Positions 44,716 to 56,607 of a stretch of DNA of 64,000 bases are shown here, piece by piece. Source of the DNA: Pochonia chlamydosporia 170 (Eukaryota > Ascomycota > Sordariomycetes > Hypocreales > Clavicipitaceae); assembly GCF_001653235.2 (NCBI RefSeq), contig NW_019154045.1, forward strand, positions 62,001-126,000. The letters run 5' to 3'. Under the pieces are notes generated by a model, which saw nothing but the letters and a program-made list of their open reading frames with translations, did not search any database and was not told where the DNA came from. Position numbers and translations under genes: made by a program. Each line of letters starts with the position of its first letter. Position 1 is the first letter of the stretch.

Positions 44716-47700
44716 GGTGACTTTTTCTGGCGGACTATCGCAATCCAGCGGAGCGGTCAAGAGGAGAGACAAAAGACAAGGAACTCAAGCGTCAAAGTTT
44801 GACAACTGAGCAAAGGAGTCAAAAGCAAACGTGCCTAGCAACAATCCAAACACGCAATTTGTGGTCGGAATGCTACACAGGATCAAGTTGCACAAGGCTG
44901 GCTTGGGAGAGACAGCGCCTTGGACTGAGGGGACTGACAGCTCTTTTTGTACGAGCGGGATGGCCGTCACCAAGGGTCAAGTACTACCAAGGGCCTGGCA
45001 GTCAAAGAAGCTTGAAATCGAACAGGTTCAAGGCGTTTCCCTTCCCAAATGGCGATGGACCCAACGACCTGCAGCTAGTGCCGTCAGAATCTATGGTGAT
45101 CCCGGTGCCCCATGGTCTACCCCTGCTGGCCCTTGTCGCCCCGAGTTGACGACTGGTCGCTCTCGCCCACCAAAAAGTCGTTCCTGTTGTAGCCATTTGT
45201 CTAACGTTCTCCAGCCGTCGTCTGACGTCTGGCTCTCGATGGTCGTTCAAGGGCTGTTGACGGCGTCGAACCCCCTGCTCGGCACAGCGCGGTCCATGGT
45301 TGCATGGGTCTTAGTGGATTTGGGACCGCGGTGGCGTCGAGTCGACTCCGGAGCAAGTCACCCCAAACCGCTTAGGCCCTTGTGCTCTCCGCTATGAGCT
45401 CAATGTGCAGGCTTCAATGGGCTGATAAACTGGACCTTCACTTTTCAATCTTTGCTCTGTGTTCGTCTATCTCTTGAATCGCATTACAATACGGGGACAA
45501 GGAAAGAGGGGGAGGTTGGAGATGCGGGACCTCGGCTGGGGTTGGGCAAACAGGAAGGAGCGACTGTAATGGGACGGTGAAGGGGAAGGTGGCGCTCACT
45601 GGTAAATTGCGTCTGGTTGCTTCCTGTTCTTGCTTGTGATACTCACATCAACAATTTGGCGAGCAAAAGCATCATGATAAAGCATCGATCCTTCAACCAA
45701 CGTCGTACTCTTTTCCCTCAAACTTGGGTTGCGTCTTTTGCTCATCCGTCCCATGAAACATTGCACCGAACCCACAGGGGTTGCTGATGAATGGACCAAG
45801 TTTGGCTTGGAGGCAGTTCCTCACTGGTGGGAATTGCAAACTCAGATCCCCAAGGATTCAGGCTAGAGCACGCCAATCTCGCTCATAGCCGTTAAAGACT
45901 CCCAGACCACTGACCTCTTACAGCTGCCGTATTTACGCAGCGTGAAGACGACGTACTGTGGTTGAACGAGACCAAAAAGCCAATTCCATACTGTTGCCAG
46001 GCACGTGCGAAGTATCAGAGCCTGCATCGGCGGGCCAGCATTTCACACCAGCTACGAAAACCACCCAACACCGACCAGCCGCCAAAAGACCCATTGTTCG
46101 GAATGGTGCTTATAGGCCCTGGTATCATCAATTTGCCTACCCTAGTTGGCTCATGACAGAGCATAGTGTGCCGTCATCACTTTGGAGTGGTGTGAGCATT
46201 TTTTAGATCTGGATAGACAAAACCAAACGTCTAAACGCCATGAATCTTCAACTTCCGGCAAGTCTACCAACTCATATATGCTTTTACTCAACGAACGAAT
46301 TGTCATGCGCTGCCCTCCAGAAAAAAATTCAGGCCACCAAAGATTCTGCCAAGAGCCAAGGCCACAATGCTCGGTTGTCGCCTGGCTGTTACCGTCCTTG
46401 GCTATCCCTGGCACATTTATTGCTCCGCTCTCCACAGTTCACCTCAGAACGGAGGAGCCGCCGAAAATGCAATCCCAATACGGGTTCCGCTGTGAACTTG
46501 CAGGACGGTCCTGTGGAGACTCTGGTGCTGGGGGTTGAAAAGTGAGGGAGGCCATGATCTGCACGTGGTCACCAGTATGCCGCTAACTGCATGCACAATA
46601 TTCGGTAAGTCGGTACGGAGACGCCGAGCCAGGCAGCACTTTTCCTGCAGTCTTGCATTAGAAGCTGGATGACAAGCAGTTGTTTCGATGGTGAGAATAA
46701 CGATGCAAACAAGGCTTTCGAGTTTAGGCTATGTTTATCTTTGGGTAGTTCTTGCCGTCAGAAGATTCACGACTGCCATTCCTCCTCCTCCCCACTGGCC
46801 ACATCTCATTGGCAATTCCTTGTTGCTCCACAAAGCCATCCAAGCCGGCGATAACCCGTTTCGCCGAATAAGAAGGAACCAGCCGTTGGAGAGTTCAGTT
46901 TTTCGGCCTCATCTCGCCTTGTCGAACCGAGCACTGGCTTTTGGTAAACGCCACAGACATGCAAATCGGTGGGTTAGCGGCAGGCACAGGCGTTGAGCCC
47001 GCCAACCAACAGCAGAACGGCGAAATGCGAGTCCAACAGGTCACATGCCCTTTTACCTAAAACGGCACAAACGGAACTATCCTTGCTTGCTGGCTGAATG
47101 CCGCCGCATTGCATTCAACTAGCTACGGCTCGCCAGCTTGGGTTGTGTGGCGCCAGTCCTGCCGTCATTCCGCCTTAGCCTGTGGAAACACATCTTGGTA
47201 GATGAGAGTTGGATTAATGCATCGTTGTGCTTGGTGGTGCGTTGGATCAGATCGTACGCTTCGAACGACCGAAATTTAATAATTTGTTCGAGTCTGCCAC
47301 CCCTTCCTTGAGCATGAACGCCAACCTTTGAGGACGGGCACCACGTGGGTTGGATTAGTGGATGGGACTGAGTGGCCACGGCCCGATCGTGCCAGATTCT
47401 CACGGGGCAAGTTCCACTGCTGCAGCTAGTTCGGCAAACGGCAGTTGTGCAATCCATGAGATATCTCACAAGCTGGATCCTCTTACAGCTCTCAGGAAGG
47501 AGACACCACCTACCAGCAGTATGGCCGGCTAAACTGCTCATTTCTGAATTCGTCATTTGACAGACGGAACTGCGCAATGCCGAAAGCCAGCTGGGTCTTC
47601 TTGAACGTACTACCCAGGTATGCCTGTTGTCGTATAAGTCCCCAATTTGCCAGTCCAGCCGAATGCACTGGATAAGTCGACACGAGCTCCAGGCTAGGTT

Positions 47701-48496
47701 TAGGCCATACCCATTTTATATCAACGAGATCTTTTCTTCTCGGTGAGCGGGAATGGCAGCTTGGCCCACGCAGGCCGCCCTAAGTGGAGGTAATCGATTG
47801 CCAGGTCCCGAATGTCGTCTCATCCACTTTCTTGTTGAAGTGCATTTACTTTTGAAGACTGTAAACTGCACTGTATTTTATAATAATAAACCTAACCACG
47901 AACAGCTAGCACTTCTGGGTCATGACACGTGGGAGGCTACTCGACATGCTACTCGGCGCCCGGCATCGTTTTCGTTCAGCGAGCTTTTGCATTAGATCCA
48001 GCTTTTCAACTGTCTCAACTTCAAGAAAAGAGCTCTAGTATTTATTCATTCAGTGTTTTAGTTCGCTTCCAGTTCCAACATAGCAAAGACGCCATCCGAA
48101 GTAACAGCATTACTTGAGACCTGGCGATTTAGCTTCATCGTGAAACGAGCCTTCCTTGCCTTTGGGATCAGCGTATGGTTTCGTCAAGCACCGAGACTTT
48201 GGCTGCACGGGTTCCATTTTCTACTGGTAGTACTATTGCTCTGCTTCCTGGCAAGAGGAGCGTTTAACGAGTTGGAAAGGGTCGCTGCATGCTGGCATTC
48301 GTGCCACTGAGTGCCACAACCACCCATCTCCTATAATTCACTGACAGTGGCAAGACCGCAACCGGCTTGTTCGAGAAACTCAAACAAATCCTTTCTATTA
48401 TAGCCCCTCTGATTTGACTCACTCGTTTGAAGATTTCCAGGTTGATGTACGCGGTAATGATTGCGGTTCAGTGTGAAACGGTTCAGAACCAGCGTT
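44716..48496. other. 3.8 kb gene-free stretch
   Basis: The left end holds the transporter promoter. Longest frames (44831-45397 plus, 47119-47577 minus) overlap others, have no domain and read as low-quality composition. No RNA gene or long repeat seen. Confidence 0.4.
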
Positions 48497-51400
48497 TTAT
48501 GCAGTATCAAAAGCCTCAAAAAAACCCAAATCTCCTGCACTTAGGATTTTTCCCCATTCTGGCGTGTCAGAGGCGCACTCAGGTGCGTTAGACGTGCTAT
48601 GAATTTGCGGGGACTGGTCACGTTGAGTTGAAGCATTGTGCACAGCGGTTGAGATGTCCTGTCTCACACTCTCCTCTTCATGACTGGAGGAAGTCTGATA
48701 CTCAGTTCTCGACAATTCATCACGAAGATGACTCTGGTGCGACGACGACAACTGTTCCAAAAAATCAGCAGAACTTAACTCCCTGTTCTCTGGGGCAGAG
48801 TCAGCAGGAGTCGCAGTCAGCTCAATGTCCAATGGACTGGTTTCCTCCTGCGCTACAGAGAACGAGACTCGACTTGATTTGGGGCTTAACGGGCACAGCT
48901 GAGATCGACTCCAGTCATTTATCATGTTATTGAGTCCGGCTGCAATTGCTCGACGAAGAATGTCCCCTCGTGCCTCATCCGTCAGCTCCGTCACCGATAA
49001 GACGCCGCTGGCCACGACCTCCTCAGCTGCGAGGTTTGGTCCAGCTCGTAGACAGTGCTCTTGGAATACCGCCAAATCTTCACTTAGTTGCGCATCGACG
49101 TAAGGTGAGCTCGGAGGAGAGTGGCCTGGGAATACTATGGCCCAAGTTACGAACCACTTGTCCCTTTCTGAAGATGCGGGGTGTCTTGACTTCTTTGAGA
49201 GTTGAAGCTCCTGAATTCGTGATAGTCCATCCAATCTCCCTGCTGGATTGGGAGTGCAAAAATATCCAGATGGTTGCATTATATGCTCATTGTACGTCTG
49301 CCGAGTCTTAAATGTGGTCAGACAGCGTGGGCAAAAGAATTGTGGCACATGATTCCTGACAAGATGCTGCTTGACTCTCGAGACTTGCCTCAATTTCAAA
49401 GACAAACAAGCCTTATGCTTGACAGGATCGAACTTGAAAAATGGGCAGGCAAAAGTTCTTTGCGTCTTCTCCTGCATCCTCTTGGCTGTCTTGTGTGGCA
49501 ACCGTCGTAGACCGTCTTCGTCCGGGTCATCGTCAGGGTCCTCACTATCGCGGTGAGAGACGGATCTCTTCTGCGAAAATGCGAGGCCGGTGCTTGTGTC
49601 CAGGCTTGTCGCGGGAGTGTCTTTTGGGCTAGAAGTACTGGAGATGCTAGCATCGTTGTTGGTGTTGTCGCTATCAGCGGCAGTGCAGTTGGGCCTCATG
49701 TGGGTGCGGACACCTGCGAGTAGACGATTGACGACAGCCAAAACAACAGGGGAAAACTTGTCATCTCCATTTGAATGTTCGGCGTTTGTCTCCTAGGAGA
49801 AGCTTGAGATGGAAAATATATCGGAATCTACGGACGTGTCGTCCGGGCTGTGGCTTTCGAAATATACTGAGGCATGGTCCGGCCCTCTTCGTGCGGTAGC
49901 CTCGGGGTGCCAAGGTCGCGTGAGAATATCAGGGACTCTCACCTCTGAGCTGGACGAGGTACGAAAGCTCTGAGCTGCAGGGGGACTGACTTTATCGCAA
50001 GTATTGATAATATGGCGGAAGCCAGCGAGCTCTTCAAATTTGATGGGTAGACTCTTCTCGCCCTGATTTGGTTGGAGGCAAATGTCTGAACAATTGCAAC
50101 CCGTTAGGGGATGGTTGACAATATGCCAGAGGGAAACTCCCTCTATGACTTGCACCAGCTGTAGTGTTATCTGGGGTCCCAGAAACAATCGGTGGCTATT
50201 GATGGAACCTGCAGCAGGCTCTAGGTTCGGGTCTTCTGCAATCGTTAAGAGAATGTTCCACGGAATCTCCAGGCCCCGAACGCCCTCAGGTCGATTAGCT
50301 GTGGGAAATCCAACAACAGGCCGGGAGCAAATGGATTGCTTGTGCAGCAGTTGCAAAGGCTGCTCTAGCAATGACAAGGCACTGTTTGTATCTTCTGGTG
50401 GTGCAGGCTTGGTCCCTATTAAGAAATCTAACGTGCCCATGGCCATGATACAAGGGGCGCAGATCCTCAAGTCTGGGGTCGGAGTCTGAAGTGCTGACCC
50501 TAACCAGGTTAGCTGTTCGCCGCATTGGATCATGAAATATGAAGGGCCGTTGATGATAACGAAGAGGTTTGAGCCACGCCGAGAATATTGGATCCGTGGG
50601 CTGCTCATTTCGGCTGCGAAGACAAATTAATCTCGATGACGCCGCATCACAAATCTAATAGCAGACTTACTTGTTGCGAAAATCGACTCATCTCTGTGGT
50701 CAAACCATTTTTGAAGCGATTCAAGCAATCCGCTTCCATCATCTGCCCAAGTCTGCCGAAAATACTGCCCTACCGTGGTTACCTGCATTTCATCACCCGA
50801 AGTGCAGGTTATGACCGTCAAATCTAGTAGCAAAGGGCATCCAACATTCGCCTTCGCACGTTCTTGATCCAGTCGTGTCTGAATAGGTTCCCAAGGTAGT
50901 CTAAATGTGACTGCAACCTCGCATCTGGAATTGTCATAGACAAACAAAGTGGCCGGCAGCCTCTGCAAAATAGCATGTCGAACTTCATCCAACATATTTT
51001 CTGGATTCGACGTTTCCCAGTTTAATGAAGCCTGTCGGGTAACAGCAGAAGCCAGCCACTGATACGCCATGGTGTCCAAGAGTCGCTGGTATTCGGGGGC
51101 AAGTGAAGTCTTCGCATGTATATGAGGTGCTGAATGCTGGTTTATCTTTCCACCAGCACTCTCGTCCTTGGAACCTTCGACCCTACTCTCCCACAGCCTC
51201 ATTTTGTCAGAGACACACATACTGTTATCTCTTTCATTTCGCTTTTCGGTTGCATCCCTAATGCGTTTTTTGATCCTAGCCGTCAGTTGCGAAATAGCTT
51301 CTCTGTTCAAGATGTTAGCTTTGCCCATATTATAAAGATCATAGTCCCACGGCCCTCGTCTTTCAAAACTTACCCACCAAAGTTACTGGTGGAGTACATA

Positions 51401-52393
51401 GCTGCCTTCAGGTATGCATCTCTCAAGGCATCCTCCCAATGTTTGGCAAGGGAGGACCCATTCTTTTCCTGGATATCGATAGCCTCAAAACCAAGTTTGG
51501 CTGAAAAGGCTTCCAACAGCCACCAAAGTCGACCTCGCAGCAATAGTGGCATGTGGAAACAGCACAGTGTTCCAAGCGGCTGCAAATATCATCGCAAATC
51601 CACTGGTACAATGTTGGGGCGCTGAGGCGCGTGGATAACTCCAGCTCACGGAACATGATCCTGTGACCCACTCCCTGAAGAAGATACTCGTCCGGTAAGG
51701 AGAGGACCGAAACGACAGCTTCGGCCCCGTCAGAAGCAACGTACTTGTCCAAGTGGTCTGCAGGACCGGCGTGATATTCATGTCTTCGAGATAGTTGATC
51801 AAGAAAACTCTGCTTTTGAAATTCGTCTCTACTGTGGAGACACCTATGCACGATGTCCAGATACTCAGTCTTGTGAACAGTTCGAAAGTGTTCAAGTAGG
51901 CTTTCCTGCGATGAAAATTGCTCATTACATTCGCCGCACCTCTCAGGCTTGCATTTTGGACACGACTTGTGGCTGGTCCTGGACAATCACCCGTGCTTAG
52001 TCAAACTGCGCATTTTATTCTTTATTCTGGGAAGTTTCTGACTTACCTTACCCTCAGCCCGGGGTTGTTATTACGTGCGTGTCCGATTTGGTTGAGTGGA
52101 TTCACGGAGACAGTGTCGCTTTGTCCATTGTCGATGGATGCAGTAGTGATACTGAAGGAGCAGGAACTGTCGCCGTATCCAGAGTCATCACAAGTTGTGG
52201 CCTTGTAATAAGGTGCTACCTGGTGGCTATCCCGTTCAAGTTTGGGTAGTGAACAAGGCTCTGCAGATAGTAATATGCGGCGGATTGCAGGCTCTGTAGG
52301 GATTCGCAACAGCACATTAAGGCCAGCATATACCTCTTTTGCAGCGCCACCGTCATCATCCTCATTGCTAGGACGGATAGATGTGGACGCCAT
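48497..52393 (-). CDS. C2H2 zinc-finger protein, reading frame irregular (possibly a decayed copy)
   Basis: A long minus-strand locus that reads as one fungal zinc-finger protein. Exon 1 is 52393-52047. Exon 2 starts at 51978 and holds a C2H2 finger (CGECNEQFSSQESLLEHFRTVH). Clear introns lie at 51303-51373 (GTAAGT) and 50614-50670 (GTAAGT). The C-terminal part has a second pair of finger-like units, FACPFFKFDP...HLVRNH and FFCPRCLTTFKTRQTYNEH, the pattern of NLR- or HET-linked fungal zinc fingers, then a Ser-rich tail. Two breaks: the frame changes between about 51670 and 51534, and an in-frame TAG sits at 49793-49795 with good coding sense on both sides. Introns could explain both (GTGGGT..TTGCAG, 92 nt; GTGAGA..CCTAG, 49793-49942, 150 nt), but both would remove protein-like sequence. 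A damaged gene or base errors are equally likely. Nuclear role inferred only from the fingers. Confidence 0.55.
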
Positions 52394-53608
52394 CGTGTGA
52401 TCATCTGCGTTCGTATGGTTGGTTGTCCTACGGAGTGGAAACAGCAGAACTGTTGTACTGTTTTCTTCCGGCCAAAGAAACCGACTGCCCAGCAGAACTC
52501 CTTCAAAAACGCTCTAGCCGTGTAGCACTGTTTGCGATGGCGGTGCACAAGAAAGGTTGAGAGGAGCTGAGAACTGGCATTTGTGATGGTCATCCGAGCA
52601 AAACGTCAACGTTTGGGGGGTCCAGCCTTTTGTAGGCACGCCGACTTGCTGGAGCACTTTTGTCAAGCTCAAAATGAAGATGAAAAGGCCATACAATTTT
52701 GCCCATGCAATTTCCTGTCATTCCTCTGCCAAATTGGGCCAAACTTGCAGCAGTTTTTGAACTGAGTCTTCGTTTATTGGACGTGACCCTGACAGTCCTT
52801 GAGGCTGTGGAACCAATCAGGGCTGAATAACACAAATGTGTTATACCAGGCACCAGTCCAAGAACACGTCTTTGTCGGAAACAAGTGATTAATTAAAGCA
52901 CAAGTTGATGTTCACCGCAGCGGTTGTGCTTTGAGCGTGCAAATGAGAATCGGTAATAACACAAACGTGCCGAATACAAGATGTGTATTTGCTGGAACGA
53001 AATGGCATATACGTTCCGACCGGGTATAAAGATGCTCAGTAGCGGATAACGGTATTCTCGTCTCATCCCTAGACAATATATGTCAATTTATTCCTCGTAT
53101 CGTTCAGTCTAAATGTCAGAGAGCCCCGTCACCATGTCTTCCAAGTCTCATCCCTCCGCAGCTATAAGTGAGGAACAGGTGTAAGCGGGCAATACGACAC
53201 ACAAAGAAATAGAGTCAAGGGTTTCAAAGCTAATGAAACTCGAAAAAGTGCTACAAACGGAAACATCCCCGTCACGTTACTCCGATATCTTCAGAGCCCG
53301 CCGACAATTACAGAAAAGTTCGCGTTTCCGACAAATATGGGACCACCACCGACAAAACAAGGCGCCAATTGCAACATGGCTAATCCAGCCAGACTGCAAC
53401 ATTATTTGAGAGAGTGGCAGAAGGCTTGGGACGAGTCAATCGGGACAGAACAACAAGCGATATTGAGAGTGGGCGGCAAGCTGGTCCTATTTACCATGGC
53501 AGAGATGTCACCACAAAGAGATTCAGCATCAAGGTCAAGACAGATTAAGAGACAGAAACTCTAAAACAAATAAAAATGCATCTTGCTTCATCCCTCTTAA
53601 ACGTTTAC
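52394..53608. other. Intergenic, with one possible small gene
   Basis: Left part is the promoter of the zinc-finger locus. A plus-strand frame open from 53172 to 53564 is listed separately. Nothing else is supported. Confidence 0.45.
53337..53564 (+). CDS. Possible small hypothetical protein
   Basis: The first ATG in this frame gives 75 residues with a plausible amphipathic helix (RLQHYLREWQKAWDESIG) and a basic C-terminus (SRSRQIKRQKL). The frame is open upstream to 53172, and an ATG at 53113 begins a good-looking stretch in another frame (MSESPVTMSSKSH), which would need an unusually short intron of about 32-34 nt to connect. No domain or signal. It may be a real small nuclear protein or noise. 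Confidence 0.22.
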   Translation: MGPPPTKQGANCNMANPARLQHYLREWQKAWDESIGTEQQAILRVGGKLVLFTMAEMSPQRDSASRSRQIKRQKL

Positions 53609-54484
53609 TCATGACGAAAGAACAACCACCTTATCCGAGTCAAAGTCGAAAATATCCTCCCTCCCATACCCCCTCTGGTTAGATACCACGCGTTTGCCAG
53701 TCCCGGCCTCTACATAATCGCAGTTGTGGTGCGTATGCCCAAACACCCAGACCCTGACAGCAGAGCTCTTCCAACACGGTTGATCACAGAGATCAGTGGC
53801 AAATGCGCTCATCACATTCCTTGAATCCTCTAAATGCTCTGGATCATGTGCCTCGGCCACTAACGTAGGACAGTAGTGCGTCAAAATGACGATGCGTCGA
53901 TGTGGCTCTTGTTGTGATATTTCGGTGACCTGGGTATTCAACCATGCCAAGTCTTGCTCGTGAGCGGCGTTGTGTTGCTGTACAGTCCAACTGGGAATAT
54001 TGGAGAAGTCTGAGACGAAGAGCGATGCGGTGCTCTGCTGATTCTCTGATATGTGAGAGAATAGAGTACAGCCTAGGATTGTGATGCTGTCATCGACATC
54101 GTATCGTGACCTGTTTAGAAACACGAATTTTCCTTTGCGCTGATCGGAGCCATTATTCACGAGAGTTTGAAAGTGCTCCATCTGCTCTATGGCATCTTGG
54201 TATGTGGCCTGTTGTGGTGTTTCATCGCGTTCGTATGGTTCGTGGTTCCCGAATACGTAGAGGACTACTCGGAACTGGTGCAGCTGCGATTCGATGAATG
54301 AGAAGAGTCGTTGGTCGTGTACGAGACCGATGTCTCCTAGTAAGGCGAGGTATGGGGACTTGGGCTCGATGCGAAATGATTCGTACATTGGCAGGAATCG
54401 TGGTGTTTCGAGATGAAGGTCTGACATGACTTGGATGCTGAACTCTGAGGGGCCATGCCCTTCAGGCACCATGTCTGAACTCAT
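53609..54484 (-). CDS. Calcineurin-like metallophosphoesterase
   Basis: Single-exon gene for 291 residues that hydrolyses a phosphoester with two metal ions. All five metal-binding blocks are present in order: SDLHLE (21-26), GD (50-51), GNHE (79-82), TH in LTHYCP (202-203) and GHTHHN (249-254). Length and layout fit the small fungal Ser/Thr-phosphatase-superfamily proteins whose substrates are unknown. No signal peptide or membrane segment, so it is cytosolic. The start is the first Met of MSSDMVPEGH; the second (Met5) is also possible. The strong GYGREDIFDFD ending is typical of this subgroup. Confidence 0.93.
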   Translation of the reverse strand: MSSDMVPEGHGPSEFSIQVMSDLHLETPRFLPMYESFRIEPKSPYLALLGDIGLVHDQRLFSFIESQLHQFRVVLYVFGNHEPYERDETPQQATYQDAIEQMEHFQTLVNNGSDQRKGKFVFLNRSRYDVDDSITILGCTLFSHISENQQSTASLFVSDFSNIPSWTVQQHNAAHEQDLAWLNTQVTEISQQEPHRRIVILTHYCPTLVAEAHDPEHLEDSRNVMSAFATDLCDQPCWKSSAVRVWVFGHTHHNCDYVEAGTGKRVVSNQRGYGREDIFDFDSDKVVVLSS

Positions 54485-54901
54485 TGACAGTTCCTATTTG
54501 TGAGTCCGGGTCGAGTTTTGGATGATGAATGACGCTAGGTTACGCATACTGTCGTCATGGGCCCTCTGGGCTTTTAAATAAAGTGAAGAATGGACGTCAA
54601 GTCGATTCTTGTTGGGCGCTTAAGATGCATCTACAGCCCCGCCTCCGCCTCATTGTCACGTATCAGCAATTGAAGTGTCGATGAGTTTGGCGCCCAGCTT
54701 GTGGAACACAACCAACGAGGCAGCCGGGCCATTGAATTATTTTAAGAATATCAATACGCGCTATGGTACAAATCTGTTGGGTTTAGGTTGAAACATCAAA
54801 AGTGGAAATATGTAAGTAAAATTGTCAGATATCCAGCCCAGCATACACAAAACCTTTGAAACTTCCTATCCAACTCTGTGAATGATACGCGCCCTCTCAA
54901 A
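54485..54901. other. Intergenic, metallophosphoesterase promoter
   Basis: About 400 bp upstream of the phosphoesterase and downstream of the next minus-strand gene. No gene seen. Confidence 0.5.
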
Positions 54902-55947
54902 TTAATGCACCGGGATTGCCGTTCCTCTCGCCGACCAATTGCTCGTGTGGCTAGCATTGCTATTCATGCTGCCTTGTCGGCTACCAATCGTACCAGGTCG
55001 ACTGTTGAAACTACCACCAGAGCTCCAGTTACTCCTGCTAGAGCGGCCGCTCACAAACGATTCGGAGCTAAAGTCTTCCTGGTCGGTCCAAAGGCCGGCT
55101 TCTCTGAATGCTCGCTCTAGTTGTGGGTTATCCTGCAGAAACGGGACCCAGAAATACCGGCAGTACACCCAGTTCAGACGGCTGCGGTCAATGTTACTCG
55201 ATCCCCTGAGCAATGACAAGCAGAACCGAATATCCTGGACGTCCTTCTGACGCTTATTGGCGTATTCACTCTCAAAGGGGACTCTTGTTTGCCACGCATG
55301 TGCTTTCGAGTTAAGCAAGAAGGTCAAGGTTGCTACTCTTGCCCCCTTTATGACTTGTGTGTCTCGATCCAGGTCGAACGGAAGATCAACATCGTGATCG
55401 GCTGTCAGATCCAGTTGGTATGTTTTGCCGTTGGTAGCATTGTATCTGCGGTATCCCGTTAGAAAATTATGAGGCTCAGCTAGACCTGGCCTGGCCCGGC
55501 CGGACCAGAAGGTACAACGACTTACCCAAGTCTGCCTTGACCTAGACGGACAATTTTTCCGCGTGACCGTTTAACCAACAGTGCTTCTGCAGAGCCTTTC
55601 GATATTCCCTCTCCAACAAGTACATCCACATCTGCCGTCTCTCGGCGACTGCCATGTTCCGCCAAGGCACTGCCTCCAATGACGGTATAGGGGATGTCGT
55701 GTAAGCTGGCGTGAATGGTGTGGAGGAACTCTTTACGAATGTTGTCATTCAGCATGTCAGTTGGAGAAGACGGCCTTGAAGAAGCCGATGCCACGTTATT
55801 TAATCCGTTTTGAGACTCCTGGGGCATGTAGTTCCTGCCTTCAGTCTTGGGCACCGCGGCATTGCTCACAGGCTGCTGTGCCTGGAGTGGAATTCGGGGA
55901 GCGTCATGGTTGGCTTCCCCAACTGACTTGGAGGATGAACAACCCAT
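54902..55947 (-). CDS. Nucleotidyltransferase-fold-like protein with N-terminal lipidation motif
   Basis: Exons 55947-55526 and 55445-54902 (80-nt intron, GTAAGT donor) give 321 residues. The start MGCSSSKS is a textbook N-myristoylation site (Gly2, Ser6) with a palmitoylatable Cys3, so the protein should sit on a membrane. A disordered linker of about 60 residues follows. Then comes YTVIGGSALAEHGSRRETADVDVLV (about 85-110), the GG-S-A...R-x-T-x-D-x-D pattern of the nucleotidyltransferase/MNT fold with candidate metal aspartates in DVDV. The second exon continues as an alpha/beta domain (QLDLTADHDVDLPFDLD, ARVATLTFLLNSKAHAW), then a Ser/Gly/Asn-rich tail from about 265. Such proteins are common in ascomycetes and uncharacterised. 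It is divergent from a second NTase-like gene 660 bp away. Confidence 0.75.
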
Positions 55948-56607
55948 GGGTATAAAATTGAACGAGTCTGGAAGATAGGTACCAATTTATCGTAATAGCA
56001 AATGACTTTTGGCTGTGGTCATGAGAGAATTTGAGTCCGGCTGAGTGCTTGTTTAAATAATCCTCCTTTTGCTTCACCATCGACTTTTCTCACTTATCGC
56101 TCCATGGTCGTTTCATCATTAAAAAAGCAGCAAGTACATGATATCGTACTGCATCCAGACGAGGCCCAGACGGCGGCGTATCGCCTGGTCCCTATTGCGT
56201 TGTATTGCATCACGGCAGGTTGGCAACACGGGTGACTTTACTGGCTGTGACGCTTTAGTTTTTTCCATTTCATAGGACCAACATACATTGTAAACGAATC
56301 TGGACTTCACCGAGCGGCTACTTGAAACGACTCCGGTCGCATTTTATGCAGGCGAGTTTTTGTAGTTGTTGGTTGATGATTTTCAAGGCTTGGTGCTGCT
56401 ATTCTTATCAGCCAACAGCGGCTAACTCAGCCTTAGTCTGCTTCAATGTTTCAATGTTGTTTTTTGTGTTGTTTAAAGCCGTGGTTCTACCGGGCGGTTC
56501 AATCCTTCAATTCAGACCTCCAGCCCAATTTGCCCGCACCAAATGACTACCAACTTTGTCAAAGCAACTCACATTTCCCTTCATCATGTACGCGGTCCAG
56601 CGCCATA
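55948..56607. other. Shared divergent promoter of two NTase-like genes
   Basis: 660 bp between head-to-head genes. A plus-strand frame open from 56446 runs into the right-hand gene and would give a longer N-terminus, which I think is untranslated leader. No other gene seen. Confidence 0.45.

Noticed and set aside
44831..45397. 188-residue plus-strand frame upstream of the GIT1-like gene
   Set aside because: Rich in Pro, Ser and Arg in a random-looking way, overlaps another long frame, and lies in the transporter promoter.
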